Source: Imbricaverruca yamaguchii (taxonomy: Eukaryota > Arthropoda > Thecostraca > Neoverrucidae). From it: a stretch of DNA of 64,000 nucleotides. This document shows, one piece after another, positions 36,570 through 46,971 of the stretch (the first letter of the stretch is position 1; every line of letters begins with the position of its first letter). The DNA lies in the NCBI GenBank assembly GCA_034440575.1, contig JAOTOL010001625.1, positions 62,001-126,000 of the forward strand, in the 5' to 3' direction. The position numbers and the translations under genes are program-made. Under the pieces are notes generated by a model. That model was not told the origin of the DNA, did no database searches, and worked only from the letters and a program-made list of their open reading frames with translations.

Positions 36570-37195
36570 CGGTCGCACTCTCCAGCTGCTGCTCTGTCCG
36601 CACTCTCCAGCTGCTGCTGCTCCCGCACTCTCCAGCTGCTGCTGCTCCCGCACTCTCCAGCTGCTGCTGCTCCCGCACTCTCCAGCTGCTGCTGCTCCCG
36701 CACTCTCCAGCCGCTGCTGCTCCCGCACTCTCCAGCTGCTGCTGCTCCCGCACTCTCCAGCTGCTGCTGCTCCCGCACTCTCCAGCTGCTGCTGCTCGCT
36801 GCTGCTCCCGCACTCTCCAGCTGCTGCTGCTCCGCACTCCCAGTTTTCACTCTCCAGCTGCTGCTGCTCCCGCACTCTCCAGCTGCTGCTGCTCCCGCAC
36901 TCTCCAGCCGCTGCTGCTCCCGCCCTCTCCAGCTGCTGCTCCCGCCCTCTCCAGCTGCTGCTCCCGCCCTCTCCAGCTGCTGCTCCCGCCCTCTCCAGCT
37001 GCTGCTCCCGCCCTCTCCAGCCGCTGCTCTCGCACTCTCCAGCCGCTGCTCCCGCCCTCTCCAGCCGCTGCTCCCGCCCTCTCCAGCTGCTGCTCCCGCC
37101 CTCTCCAGCTGCTGCTCCCGCCCTCTCCAGCTGCTGCTCCCGCCCTCTCCAGCTGCTGCTCCCGCCCTCTCCAGCCGCTGCTCTCGCACTCTCCG
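36570..37195 (+). repeat. 25-bp and 22-bp CTGCTG-rich array after the exon at 36448
   Basis: Units are CACTCTCCAG followed by three CTG triplets and CTCCCG (25 bp) in the first half. They become CCCTCTCCAG with two CTG triplets (22 bp) in the second half. Every unit presents a pyrimidine-rich CTCTCCAG, a pseudo-acceptor. Long ORFs over it are artefacts of the repeat. Confidence 0.92.
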
Positions 37196-38639
37196 AACTT
37201 GCCGAGGAAGGGCCGTGCTGGAAACATGGATGCGTTTCTCTTGTCGCTGTCCAGAAAGCTACCAATTCAGAGAAGCGTGAACTCTTGTTGACATTGAGAC
37301 TCGTGGTGGTGTATTACAAGGCAGGGCGGGCAGGGTGCGGTGAATGTCCAGGGTGGACTATTAGATGTCGGTGGAGTTGAGGTATGTGTAGCGTTTTGAT
37401 CAGTCTCGGACATTGTAGCTCGCGTTGGGACGTACTCGTGCCGGGTATGGCGTGCCGGGGGAGGGGGTGGGCAGGGGAAGGTGCCGGAATTCTCCAGACG
37501 CCTGTTGAGTCGCCCAGGTGCGTGTTAATCAGCGGTGGTGGTGGTGGCATTGGATTATGCATTAGAGACCTGTTAGCCTTTGGGCCGACAGCCCGGCGGT
37601 ATTCAGCGGCACTGGCAGGCCCCTGTCCCCTCCCCTGTCCCCTTGACCCCTGGGGGTCGCCTCGCTGACCCACAGGTCAAGCTGTGGTTCAGAGGTACAC
37701 TCTCCCCGAGACTGGGGGGGGGGGAGTTATCGCTGTGGACAGTTGCACTATCGACTGAGTCAATGTTCGCCATTGTCGTGCGTCATGGTACTCGTTGAAA
37801 ATCCTGCGCCCTATTGGTGTGGATAATTGCGACCCAACTTCAATCGTAACTTACAGACATAGGCATGTGATCTTCGACAATTCGAAACAGTTTAATGTAT
37901 GCACGGTGTTGCTCATGTTCTGCTGAACTACTCACACGAGCCGGCTAAATACCTGACCCTCAACGGGAACTCGGAGACTTTTAAGTAGTTGCGTGAACAA
38001 TTGCAGTAACTTTCGTCGCAGATAATTTGTTGGAAATTCTTCTCTGGTGATGCTCGCAATTCTAAATATTTCGACTACGTTTCCGCCACAATATTTCTTA
38101 TATCGTCCTACCCGCACGTTGTACGCAAGATTTTCGTCGTGCCATGGCATGGATATCCCTTAAAATTCATACGCTACTCACAGAACTGGGCTATGCTCCT
38201 CATTTCCTATGAACCATTTCAATTTCATTGCATTAAAGCGAGAACGTCAATAGCAGCGGATTTCGGCTCAGTGTCGCTGGTTCTGTCGGTGGTGCCCGGA
38301 AATAAGAGCTTACAATGCATATAGATCAACTGTTTAGTCAAATCTTCCCCGTTGGCCATTCGTAGTGTTCGGGCATTATGTGCATGCTAACTGACTGATG
38401 AGCTTTAATTATGATTAGGTCTGCCAATGGGGGTAGCTGTGTGATTATGCCATCCCTAAGGGGCCTCTGTGCACATCTGCCGTCCCTCAGGGACCCTGAA
38501 TCGTCTCTATCAACCGTCAGGAATCTTGGTGTGCCTCCACCATCGCTCCCCAGAGGCCCTAACGCACCTTTGTACCGTCCCCTAGGGACTGTGAAATATT
38601 CATGCCGTACGTCGGCAAGCCTGACGCACTTATGCCGTC
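37196..38639. other. Semaphorin intron, nothing recognised
   Basis: Unique-looking sequence. A weak AGGGNCYCTG-like periodicity appears at 38455-38590, before the 61-bp array. Confidence 0.55.
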
Positions 38640-39309
38640 GTCCAGAGTGTGGCGCTGCAGGACCTCTAATGATGGATCGTGACGTGTCTGCGCCCTTCCC
38701 CAGGGAGTGTGTGGCGCCGCAGGACTCTAATGAGGGGTCGTGACGCATCTGCGCCCTTCCCCAGGGAGTGTGTGGCGCTGCAGGACTCTAATGAGGGGTC
38801 GTGACGCATCTGCGCCCTTCCCCAGGGGGTGTGTGGCGCCGCAGGACTCTAATGAGGGGTCGTGACGTGTCTGCGCCCTTCCCCAGGGAGTGTGTGGCGC
38901 CGCAGGACTCTAATGATGGATCGTGACGTGTCTGCGCCCTTCCCCAGGGAGTGTGTGGCGCCGCAGGACTCTAATGAGGGGTCGTGACGCATCTGCGCCC
39001 TTCCCCAGGGAGTGTGTGGCGCTGCAGGACTCTAATGAGGGGTCGTGACGCATCTGCGCCCTTCCCCAGGGAGTGTGTGGCGCCGCAGGACTCTAATGAG
39101 GGGTCGTGACGTGTCTGCGCCCTTCCCCAGGGAGTGTGTGGCGCCGCAGGACCTCTAATGAGGGATCGTGACGTGTCTCCTTCCCAGGGAGTGTGTGGCG
39201 CCGCAGGACTCTAATGAGGGGTCGTGACGCATCTGCGCCCTTCCCCAGGGAGTGTGTGGCGCTGCAGGACTCTAATGAGGGGTCGTGACGCATCTGCGCC
39301 CTTCCCCAG
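38640..39309 (+). repeat. 61/62-bp array of PSI-exon acceptor copies
   Basis: About ten units of CTTCCCCAG|GGAGTGTGTGG, then CGCTGCAGGA and CTCTAATGAGGGGTCGTGACG. The last decoy starts at 39249, exactly 61 bases before the true exon start at 39310. All contain the acceptor plus ~20 bases of exon; an in-frame TGA closes each unit. Confidence 0.94.
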
Positions 39310-39449
39310 GGAGTGTGTGGCGCTGCAGGACCCCTACTGCGCGTGGAACTTGCGCCGCAAGCGTTGCACGCACATGGACCGACAGCGCTACCCCGGACCG
39401 GAGTACGTGCAGAACGTGCGCGAGGGAGCGTCCCGGCAGTGCCCCGAGG
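39310..39449 (+). CDS. Sema1a: Semaphorin-1A exon: PSI module (ECVALQDPYCAW)
   Basis: The exon starts after ccttccccag and ends GAGG|GTAAGT (phase 1). The first codon completes a glycine, then ECVALQDPYCAWNLRRKRC and THMDRQRYPGPEYVQNVREG, ending ASRQCPE. C-V-A-L-Q-D-P-Y-C-A-W is the signature of the plexin-semaphorin-integrin (PSI) module that supports the sema propeller. Both splice borders are embedded in tandem arrays built from themselves. Ten or so 61/62-bp units carrying acceptor plus exon start lie upstream, and about thirty 34-bp units carrying exon end plus donor lie downstream. Using an upstream decoy acceptor would read GECVALQDSNEGS and then stop. Using a downstream decoy donor would add KWWSDHAVPRG and then stop. 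Confidence 0.96.
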
Positions 39450-40470
39450 GTAAGTGGTGGAGTGATCATGCAGTGCCCCGAGGGTAAGTGGTGGAGTGAT
39501 CATGCAGTGCCCCGAGGGTAAGTGGTGGAGTGATCATGCAGTGCCCCGAGGGTAAGTGGTGGAGTGATCATGCAGTGCCCCGAGGGTAAGTAGTGGAGTG
39601 ATCATGCCGTGCCCCGAGGGTAAGTGGTTGAGTGATCATGCCGTGCCCCGAGGGTAAGTGGTGGAGTGATCATGCCGTGCCCCGAGGGTAAGTGGTGGAG
39701 TGATCATGCAGTGCCCCGAGGGTAAGTGGTGGAGTGATCATGCCGTGCCCCGAGGGTAAGTGGTGGAGTGATCATGCCGTGCCCCGAGGGTAAGTGGTGG
39801 AGTGATCATGCCGTGCCCCGAGGGTAAGTGGTGGAGTGATCATGCCGTGCCCCGAGGGTAAGTGGTGGAGTGATCATGCAGTGCCCCGAGGGTAAGTGGT
39901 GGAGTGATCATGCCGTGCCCCGAGGGTAAGTGGTGGAGTGATCATGCAGTGCCCCGAGGGTAAGTGGTGGAGTGATCATGCAGTGCCCCGAGGGTAAGTG
40001 GTGGAGTGATCATGCAGTGCCCCGAGGGTAAGTGGTGGAGTGATCATGCAGTGCCCCGAGGGTAAGTGGTGGAGTGATCATGCAGTGCCCCGAGGGTGAG
40101 TGGTGGAGTGATCATGCAGTGCCCGGAGGGTGAGTGGTGGAGTGATCATGCAGTGCCCCGAGGGTAAGTGGTGGAGTGATCATGCCGTGCCCCGAGGGTA
40201 AGTGGTGGAGTGATCATGCCGTGCCCCGAGGGTAAGTGGTGGAGTGATCATGCCGTGCCCCGAGGGTAAGTGGTGGAGTGATCATGCCGTGCCCCGAGGA
40301 TAAGTGGTTGAGTGATCATGCAGTGCCCGGAGGGTGAGTGGTGGAGTAGCCCTGCAGTGCCCGAAGGGTGAGTGGTGGAGTGATCATGCCGTGCCCCGAG
40401 GGTAAGTGGTGGAGTGATCATGCAGTGCCCGGAGGTTGAGTGGTGGAGTGGCCCGGCAGTGCCCGGAGCG
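39436..40470 (+). repeat. 34-bp array of PSI-exon donor copies
   Basis: About thirty units of GCAGTGCCCCGAGG|GTAAGT followed by GGTGGAGTGATCAT. The first unit's left part is the real end of the PSI exon with the real donor at 39450. Most units keep GTAAGT, a near-consensus 5' splice site; late units vary to GTGAGT. Confidence 0.95.
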
Positions 40471-41156
40471 TAAGCGACGCGACCACCCACAGATCTCGTG
40501 ACTGGAATTGCTGCTTCAGTATCAAGTATATCATCATCATCATTCGCCTTTATCGTCTCATTAAAAAGATAGATGTCACATCATTGCTGCGCCAACTCCC
40601 TGCATAAATTGTGCTCAGTCGTGTGTGTGTGCGTAGTAGCGATTAAAGCTCAGAGAATGACCGTCATACTAACTGCGGGCTGTACTGCTAACCTTGGGAA
40701 ATGATAATCTGAGCCTGGGGCGTCGCATGGGAAGTGGTAGGACGGAGACGGTGGAAGTCGGCTCTGTCTCAACAGAAGAATCCCAGCAACATCACCAAGG
40801 TCACCAGCATCAGCGAGTCAAGCTGAAGTCTCAGCTGACGCGCGGTATTGCCGGCCGTTCGTCCGCAGCTGTCTCATTTCCCGTCGCTTCGTCTTTCCGG
40901 CGTCGTTTGTGAGACGTCGTTTGTCTCGCCGTATGGTCTTCCACGGTGAAGAATCTCATATTGGTTCAATCTGGCATTGGCTTCCCGCCATTTTGTCTTG
41001 CGGCGTCCATTGATCCGCTGCATCGTTTTCCACCGTATCGCGCCGCGTCAATTTGTCTTCCATCGTATCTTGCCGCATCGTCTGTCCAGTCTCCACCGGA
41101 CTGCCCCTAGTTCTATCGTCTCCCGCCAGTTGGTATGCGGCCAAACGCGCCGCGAA

Positions 41157-41218
41157 ATCATCTCCCGCCAAACCATCTCCCGCCAAATCATTTCCCGCCA
41201 AATCACCTCCCGCCAATG
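41157..41218 (+). repeat. 16-bp repeat with TCCCGCCAAA motifs
   Basis: Four to five copies of AATCATCTCCCGCCAA. Each contains a TCCCGCC core that resembles an E2F site; regulatory meaning is unproven. Confidence 0.8.
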
Positions 41219-41638
41219 TTCCACCACATCGAGAGCCCGGTGGTGGCTGCATCAGGAGGTTCCCTCCCGTTGCAGATGCAGCTGCAACGCCCAACATCCG
41301 TGTTGACAGCTGTGTCAGAAGGGTCCCTTCCGCTCCTGCTGCAGCTTCAGTTGCAGCTGCAGCTGCAGCAGTGGCGGGCACCCACTCGGAGCTGACCGAC
41401 TCCATCCGGCGGCAACTCGACACCGCCCAAGTCGACATTAGCATACAAATTTGTTCGATCTGTACTCAGACTGCGTCGACGTCGACGTCGACGCGGCCGG
41501 GCACGCTGAAATAAACTAGCCACGCGCTCTGCATAGAATGCGGCGCCGGAAATGAAGATGTCGATCGGGAGCTGTCCATCTGCGTATTTGCATTTTGATG
41601 GTGGTCGGCGGCCGGGTCCGACACGTCGGTAAAATCTG

Positions 41639-41682
41639 CACCCTCGGCAGCGTCGGCAGCGTCGGCAGCGTCGGCAGCCGCA
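41639..41682 (+). repeat. 9-bp minisatellite
   Basis: About five copies of GGCAGCGTC just before SINE copy 2. Confidence 0.93.
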
Positions 41683-41694
41683 GCTTTATTTCGG

Positions 41695-41875
41695 GTTGGA
41701 GATCATGGGGACGGGTAGCAAGGGGTACGTTGCCCGTCTCACAATCGAAAGATTGTGGGTTCGAGTCTCACCTGTCCCTACTCTTCGGCCGCGACCAATC
41801 TGCGTGAGAGATTGGCGACGATGCATGGCTCAACGGTCGACGTATAGTAAGACCAATAGCTGCCACTGGGTTGGA
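41695..41875 (+). mobile_element. tRNA-derived SINE-like repeat, copy 2
   Basis: Same family as 35775-35960. The B box GGTTCGAGTCTCACC and the linker TTGCCCGTCTCACAATCGAA are well preserved, then GTGAGAGATTGGCGACG in the tail. It lies in the intron between the PSI and transmembrane exons. Confidence 0.65.
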
Positions 41876-43552
41876 GATCATCAGTGGCGGGTACGTGATG
41901 ACCAGCAGCAGATCCAGGATTCGGCCAAGTGGGGAGTGCATCCGAGGTTTCGGTTCACTTTGACTGTGGTACCCCTTCTCTCGCTGAGAGAGCCCATTAG
42001 ATGTTTTGCTTGGCAGGATGAGAGGTGTAGGTGTGCGCTGTATTGGCTGTGTTACATGTAGCATCGTACAATAGCCGATGTTCGTCTTCGTCTGTTTTGT
42101 GGTACCGAGACCTTTTGCAGCGTATATTTTGTGATCACTTAAAGCTGGCTGAGGAGGATTAATCGTCTTAGCGTGATACTGGTGGAAAATGTGTCACCAC
42201 AATCAATATGTGGATACGTTTTGCGACCCTTGTGCCTGTGCAACCAATCAACCGATTTCATTGATTCAAACGGCAATCGAAAGCTCAGCAAGTTCTCTTG
42301 AGGTAAGTTACCGTGTTGACCTAGAGGTAACTGCTAACGTTGAAGGCTCCTCAAATGAAAATATATCGGCCTCAGACCTCAGAAATGAAAGGAATATTTC
42401 AATCCCCACGTTTGATACTAAGAATGGTAAACTTCAGCCCTTCTGGAGACATTCAGTTGCTGGCAAGAAATATCACGGCCCAACAAAATAGTAACTCGTG
42501 ACGATTTCTCGGTGCAGAATATAGTACTTGCACGGTGTAAATAACGTCTTCCGAGGCTAAAAGAAAGAAAATTGGCCTTTGCATCTGCTATCGAGCAGTA
42601 TATGTCTCTACATCTACATTAGTTGTACATCTATGTAAGCATCCGTTGAATATGAATGCATGGCAGCTAAAAGACCTTGTTTGTTCGAGCCACGCCCGAG
42701 TTGAAATCCAGACCTAATTAAGCCAGCAAAGAAAAAACATCACTAACGCCGAGTGCCACTTGGAATGGAATCTGCATTACTTTCGGAAGGTATGTTTTCA
42801 GCGGAGCATGGCGATAGATATGGCTAATAAGTTATACAGGGCGTGTATGACACTCTGGGCCTTCTCCGTCGGCTGAGAGGCCTTTTTAGCTGCCCAGGCA
42901 GGCCGGAGACCTCTGTAAAAATCGTCCCCCTGCGTTTGGCCTGGGGCTTGTTCTGTTCTGACACCTCCGTCGTCTCTGGGGCCCTTCATATCGGCTCGGA
43001 GCCTAAGACAGCTCAGGGTCTCCATCGGTGGCTGGGATTCCTCATTGTCGACTCAGAAGCCCACTCCATCGACTCACAGGTCCTCCTCGTTGACTCGTGG
43101 GCCCTCTCCATGGGCCGGAGTCATCTGCGGCCCGAGGCCCTTCCAGCGACCGTTGTTCCATTCGTTGGCCTGGAAGCCCTTCACGTTGGCCCAGCCCGGG
43201 GCCCGAAGCGTCTCCACGTGGGAGCTCTGTTGGCTCGGAGACCGTCTTCATCGACCCGGAACCATCTCCAGCTAAGCCCAGAACCACCCTCGTCGGTTCA
43301 GTGGCCCTTCACGTTGGCCCAAAAGCCCCTTACCGGTCGTCCGGGGCCCCCTGGAGCACCAAATGTCTTGTGTGCTTCGTCCTTGGATTCAAAATGATAA
43401 TTCGTCCCTGCGTTGAAACACGTGTTCTACGCCCCGTTTGGGCCCAGTGTGGTCAGATGGATGCGGCGGTGGCATGGCTCTATGCGCCGAACGTCGGCCG
43501 CCGACATCGATGATCCGTGTCGATGGGTCGGGCCGAGATTCCGTCGGGCCGA

Positions 43553-43820
43553 GATTGTACTATCCCGCCACACGGCAGAGGATACTGGGCGGTGTGCTAT
43601 CCCGCAACACGGCAGAGGCTACTGGCCGCTGTGCTATCCCGCAACACGGCAGAGGCTACTGGTCGGTGTGCTATCCCGCCACACGGCAGAGGCTACTGGC
43701 CGGTGTGCTATCCCGCCACACGGCAGAGGATACTGGCCGGTGTGCTATCCTGCCACACGGCAGAGGATACTGGCCGGTGTGCTATCCCGCCACACGGCAG
43801 AGGATACTGGCCGGTGTTGC
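43553..43820 (+). repeat. 37-bp minisatellite (~7 units)
   Basis: Unit TATCCCGCCACACGGCAGAG plus GATACTGGCCGGTGTGC. Confidence 0.95.
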
Positions 43821-43861
43821 TACCGGATCAGCCGCTATGGAGGAGTGAATGTTGTACCCTC

Positions 43862-44190
<329 letters not shown>

Positions 44191-44716
44191 TGGAGGGTGT
44201 ACCGAGAGGTGTGCGTCTGCGGCAGATGCGCCCACCAGGAGAGAGCCGGGCCGGGACGTCAAGTCTCTGGCCGGTGTGTTCGGCGCCGACCAGCCGCTGT
44301 CTTTCCAGTCGGAGCGAGGTCAGCGCAGGCGCGACCGGCCCACCTCGGGTCATCCGGCCGACGGACGGGGTCAAGGTCAGTGTCGCACCACCTCAGACCA
44401 CCCTGCAGACGGCTGGGTCAGGTCGGCGCGATATCACTGCCTCGGGCCATCCGACCTGATGCGGCCAGGTCAGGCTCAAGGTCGACCTGTGTCAGGTCTC
44501 CAGGCAGACAGATGGTGGGGGAGGCGGGGCTAAGATCAGTGTCATGTGTAGCCTTGCCGCACCCTCATGTGGAGAGAGCGCTTGGCGCTGTTCACAGCGA
44601 GACTGTCGTTCAGACTGTTCACAGCGGGACGTCCCACTCTTCAGGGTGGCAATGGTTCTCCGTCCCCCATCGGTGGCTCGGTGGTGCCCCCAGTCAGTGA
44701 TGATGGGTGGCGAGTG

Positions 44717-44718
<2 letters not shown>

Positions 44719-44773
<55 letters not shown>
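44719..44773 (+). repeat. (CT)n microsatellite
   Basis: About 55 bases of CT. Confidence 0.97.
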
Positions 44774-44775
<2 letters not shown>

Positions 44776-45189
44776 CGTCTCCGCAATGTCTCGTGCCCCC
44801 ACGTCGTCTCTCAAGTGTCTCGTGTCAGCACGTCGTCTCCCCAGTGTCTCGTGACATCTAGTTATCTCTCCAGTGTTCGGTGTCCGTGACCGTGACGGTG
44901 TCCGTGGCCGTTACGTGACGGTGTCCGTCTCTCCAGTGTTCGTGACATCTTGAACAGATAACGTCGTTTCATTTGCTGGTGACTATCTTCTTTCCCCAGT
45001 GTCCGATGACAAATCGTCTCCCTAGAGTACTGCAATCCCATCTTGTCTTCCCAGTGTCTCGCGACCTTACTGTGCCTCCGCAGTGTTTCGCGACATCGCC
45101 ATGACCCTGGTTTGGATGATTCGCTGTGACGTCACCCAGTGTCGCCGGTGTCTGGATGCCGCTACATTCTCCTCATTGTCCTGCGATCA
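44774..45189 (+). repeat. Degenerate CCCAGTGTCTCGTG repeat region
   Basis: CCAGTGTYTCGTGACATC-like phrases recur irregularly, about eight times, before the acceptor array. Confidence 0.65.
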
Positions 45190-45480
45190 TTCCCGACCCC
45201 CCGGTGACCTGTCCCTCCTCTGTCAGGTTCCGACCACCTGACCTCCAGACTCCCGGTGACCTGTCCCTCCTCTGTCAGGTCCCGACCTCCTGACCTGACC
45301 CCCAGTGACCTGTTCCTCCTCTGTCATGTTCCAACCACCTGACCTCCAGACTCCCGGTGACCTGTCCTTCCTCGGTCAGGTCCCGACCTCCTGACCTGAC
45401 CCCCAGTGACCTGTTCCTCCTCGGTCAGGCCCCGACCACCTGACTTCCCAACTCCCAGTGACCTGTCCCTCCTCGGCCAG
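45190..45480 (+). repeat. 52/49-bp alternating array of transmembrane-exon acceptor copies
   Basis: Decoy starts at 45227, 45279, 45328 (AG lost to AT), 45380 and 45429, and the true start at 45481: spacings 52, 49, 52, 49, 52, a 101-bp higher-order unit. Each has CCTCCTCNGTCAG then GTYCCGACC, matching the true border. Confidence 0.9.
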
Positions 45481-45688
45481 GTCCCGACCGCTCGGAGACC
45501 GTCTCGGACGAGCTGTTTACCGCCGAGACGCTGGCCGTTGCCGTGGCGACGACGGCGATCGCGGCGCTGGTGCTGGGCTTCGCGGCTGGCCACTGCTGCG
45601 CGCGCCGCTGCCACAAGGACGACGCCAACATGCCGTACGCCGACACCGACTACACCTACTTCGACCAGCGGCAGAACGTCAACACCAG
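45481..45688 (+). CDS. Sema1a: Semaphorin-1A exon: short stalk, transmembrane helix, start of tail
   Basis: This exon is entered in phase 1 after cctcggccag and left in phase 2 at AACACCAG|GTGTGG. It encodes a short stalk PDRSETVSDELFTAE, a hydrophobic helix around TLAVAVATTAIAALVLGF, a juxtamembrane cysteine/arginine stretch (HCCARRCHKDD) as stop-transfer, and the tail motif PYADTDYTYFDQRQNVN, which matches the class-1 semaphorin juxtamembrane region. This is the best evidence for a transmembrane rather than secreted (class 2) semaphorin. Phases allow direct joining to the PSI exon; that would leave only about 15 residues between PSI and membrane, shorter than I expect for the family, so a small phase-1/phase-1 exon in the 6-kb intron could have been missed. 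Acceptor copies are tandemly repeated upstream (45190-45480). Confidence 0.94.
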
Positions 45689-45726
45689 GTGTGGACACTG
45701 GCAGCTCGCCAGCCCGGTGCTGACGG

Positions 45727-46110
45727 TCCCCTCACAGCCCGTCATGGCCAGCATACCGCACTGCTGGTCCCATCACAGCCCGTCATGGTCAGCATACCGC
45801 ACTGCTGGTCCCATCACAGCCCGTCATGGCTAGCATACCGCACTGCTGGTCCCCTCACAGCCCGTCATGGCCAGCATACCGCACTGCTGGTCCCCTCACA
45901 GTCCGTCATGGTCAACATACCGCACTGCTGGTCCCATCACAGCCCGTCATGGTCAACATACCGCACTGCTGGTCCCCTCACAGCCCGTCATGGCCAGCAT
46001 ACCGCACTGCTGGTCCCCTCACAGCCCGTCATGGTCAGCATACCGCTCACAGCCCGTCATGGTCAGCATACCGCTCACAGACGGTCCACTCACAGCCCGC
46101 CATAGCCTAC
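45727..46110 (+). repeat. 41-bp array after the transmembrane exon
   Basis: Units of CCTCACAGCCCGTCATGG then YCARCATACCGCACTGCTGG. It begins about 40 bases after the donor. CCTCACAG is another pyrimidine-AG motif. Confidence 0.9.
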
Positions 46111-46840
46111 ATACCGTTCACAGACCGCACGGTCCTCTCCTGGTCCACCCACAACCCTCACAGTCCGCCAATGTTCCGTCCATTGTCCGTTCACGGTCCG
46201 CTCACAGGCCGGCAGTCCTGCAGTGACGTAATATGACGCGACTAGCTGGTGACGCGTGACGTCACGAGACGTGATGCCGCAGTGACGGGCTCCTGTTGGT
46301 GGGAGCGGGTCGTGGTCGTGATGCGGTGTGACGTTATCGCTATGATGTGTGGCAGCGCTGTGATGGTGCCATCGCTGGGCCGTTAGACGCGTCTTCGGTG
46401 TGGCGTGACGTCATCAGTATGTGACAGCATGACATGACGACAGTGTAGCTGGGAGGATCATTGCTGGCGCTGTATTATACTGTGGTGTGCACTGTGCACT
46501 TCGAGTTACTAAAACCCGAGACGTTGACATGGAACCCATTGAGTTGGTATTTCTAATGGCTTCAAGTCATTCGGTAAGTACTAGCGATGCTCAATGTTAC
46601 TGAGAAGTGTAATTGATTGTTGGCTTTGTGAACTTAGCCAAGTTAGGTAACCCAGTGGCCTGTGACGTCAGGCGCCGATGCGAGTGGCGGTGTCCGGCAT
46701 ACTGAGCCACTTCACTAAAGACGTGGTGCGCTGCGATCTTAGCCGACTGGTGGAGCAGCGTGCTTCTCTGTGGCTCGCCTGGTGACCTGGTGACCTGGTG
46801 ACCTGGTGTGTCGCGTCGTGACTGACCCGGACGGCGGCAG

Positions 46841-46971
46841 GCTGGCGCACGACCCCACCCTGCTGGGCGAGGAGGTGACCTACTCGGAGCCGGTGTTGAT
46901 CCCCACCAACAGCGTGGTGGGCACGCTGAAGAAGAACCAGACGGACGGCACACTACCGCTGCAGTACTCAG
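46841..46971 (+). CDS. Sema1a: Semaphorin-1A exon: cytoplasmic tail (EEVTYSEPVLIP)
   Basis: This exon enters in phase 2 after acggcggcag and ends in phase 1 at TACTCAG|GTGTGTG. It encodes LAHDPTLLGEEVTYSEPVLI then PTNSVVGTLKKNQTDGTLPL and QYS. The E-E-V-T-Y-x-E-P-V-L pattern is recognisable from arthropod class-1 semaphorin tails; no enzymatic domain is present. The donor sequence CAG|GTGTGTG is the seed of a 32-bp tandem array of roughly 30 copies immediately downstream (46972-47995). A short run of GGTGACCT units lies about 40 bases upstream of the acceptor. Confidence 0.92.

Larger units (their letters stand above)
40471..43552. other. Semaphorin intron between PSI and transmembrane exons
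   Basis: Contains short repeats (41157, 41639), SINE copy 2 (41695) and a degenerate GC-rich ~30-bp repeat region (42843-43400) resembling 4560-5500. An ORF at 42189-42491 has no recognisable domain. No stalk exon was identified. Confidence 0.55.

Noticed and set aside
39436..40470. CRISPR-like array (34-bp regular repeats)
   Set aside because: Units are contiguous without unique spacers, lie at a eukaryotic exon border, and contain GTAAGT donor copies.
42189..42491. 100-codon ORF in a semaphorin intron
   Set aside because: No recognisable domain, no homologous copy in the window, and no splice-phase support; left as unsupported.
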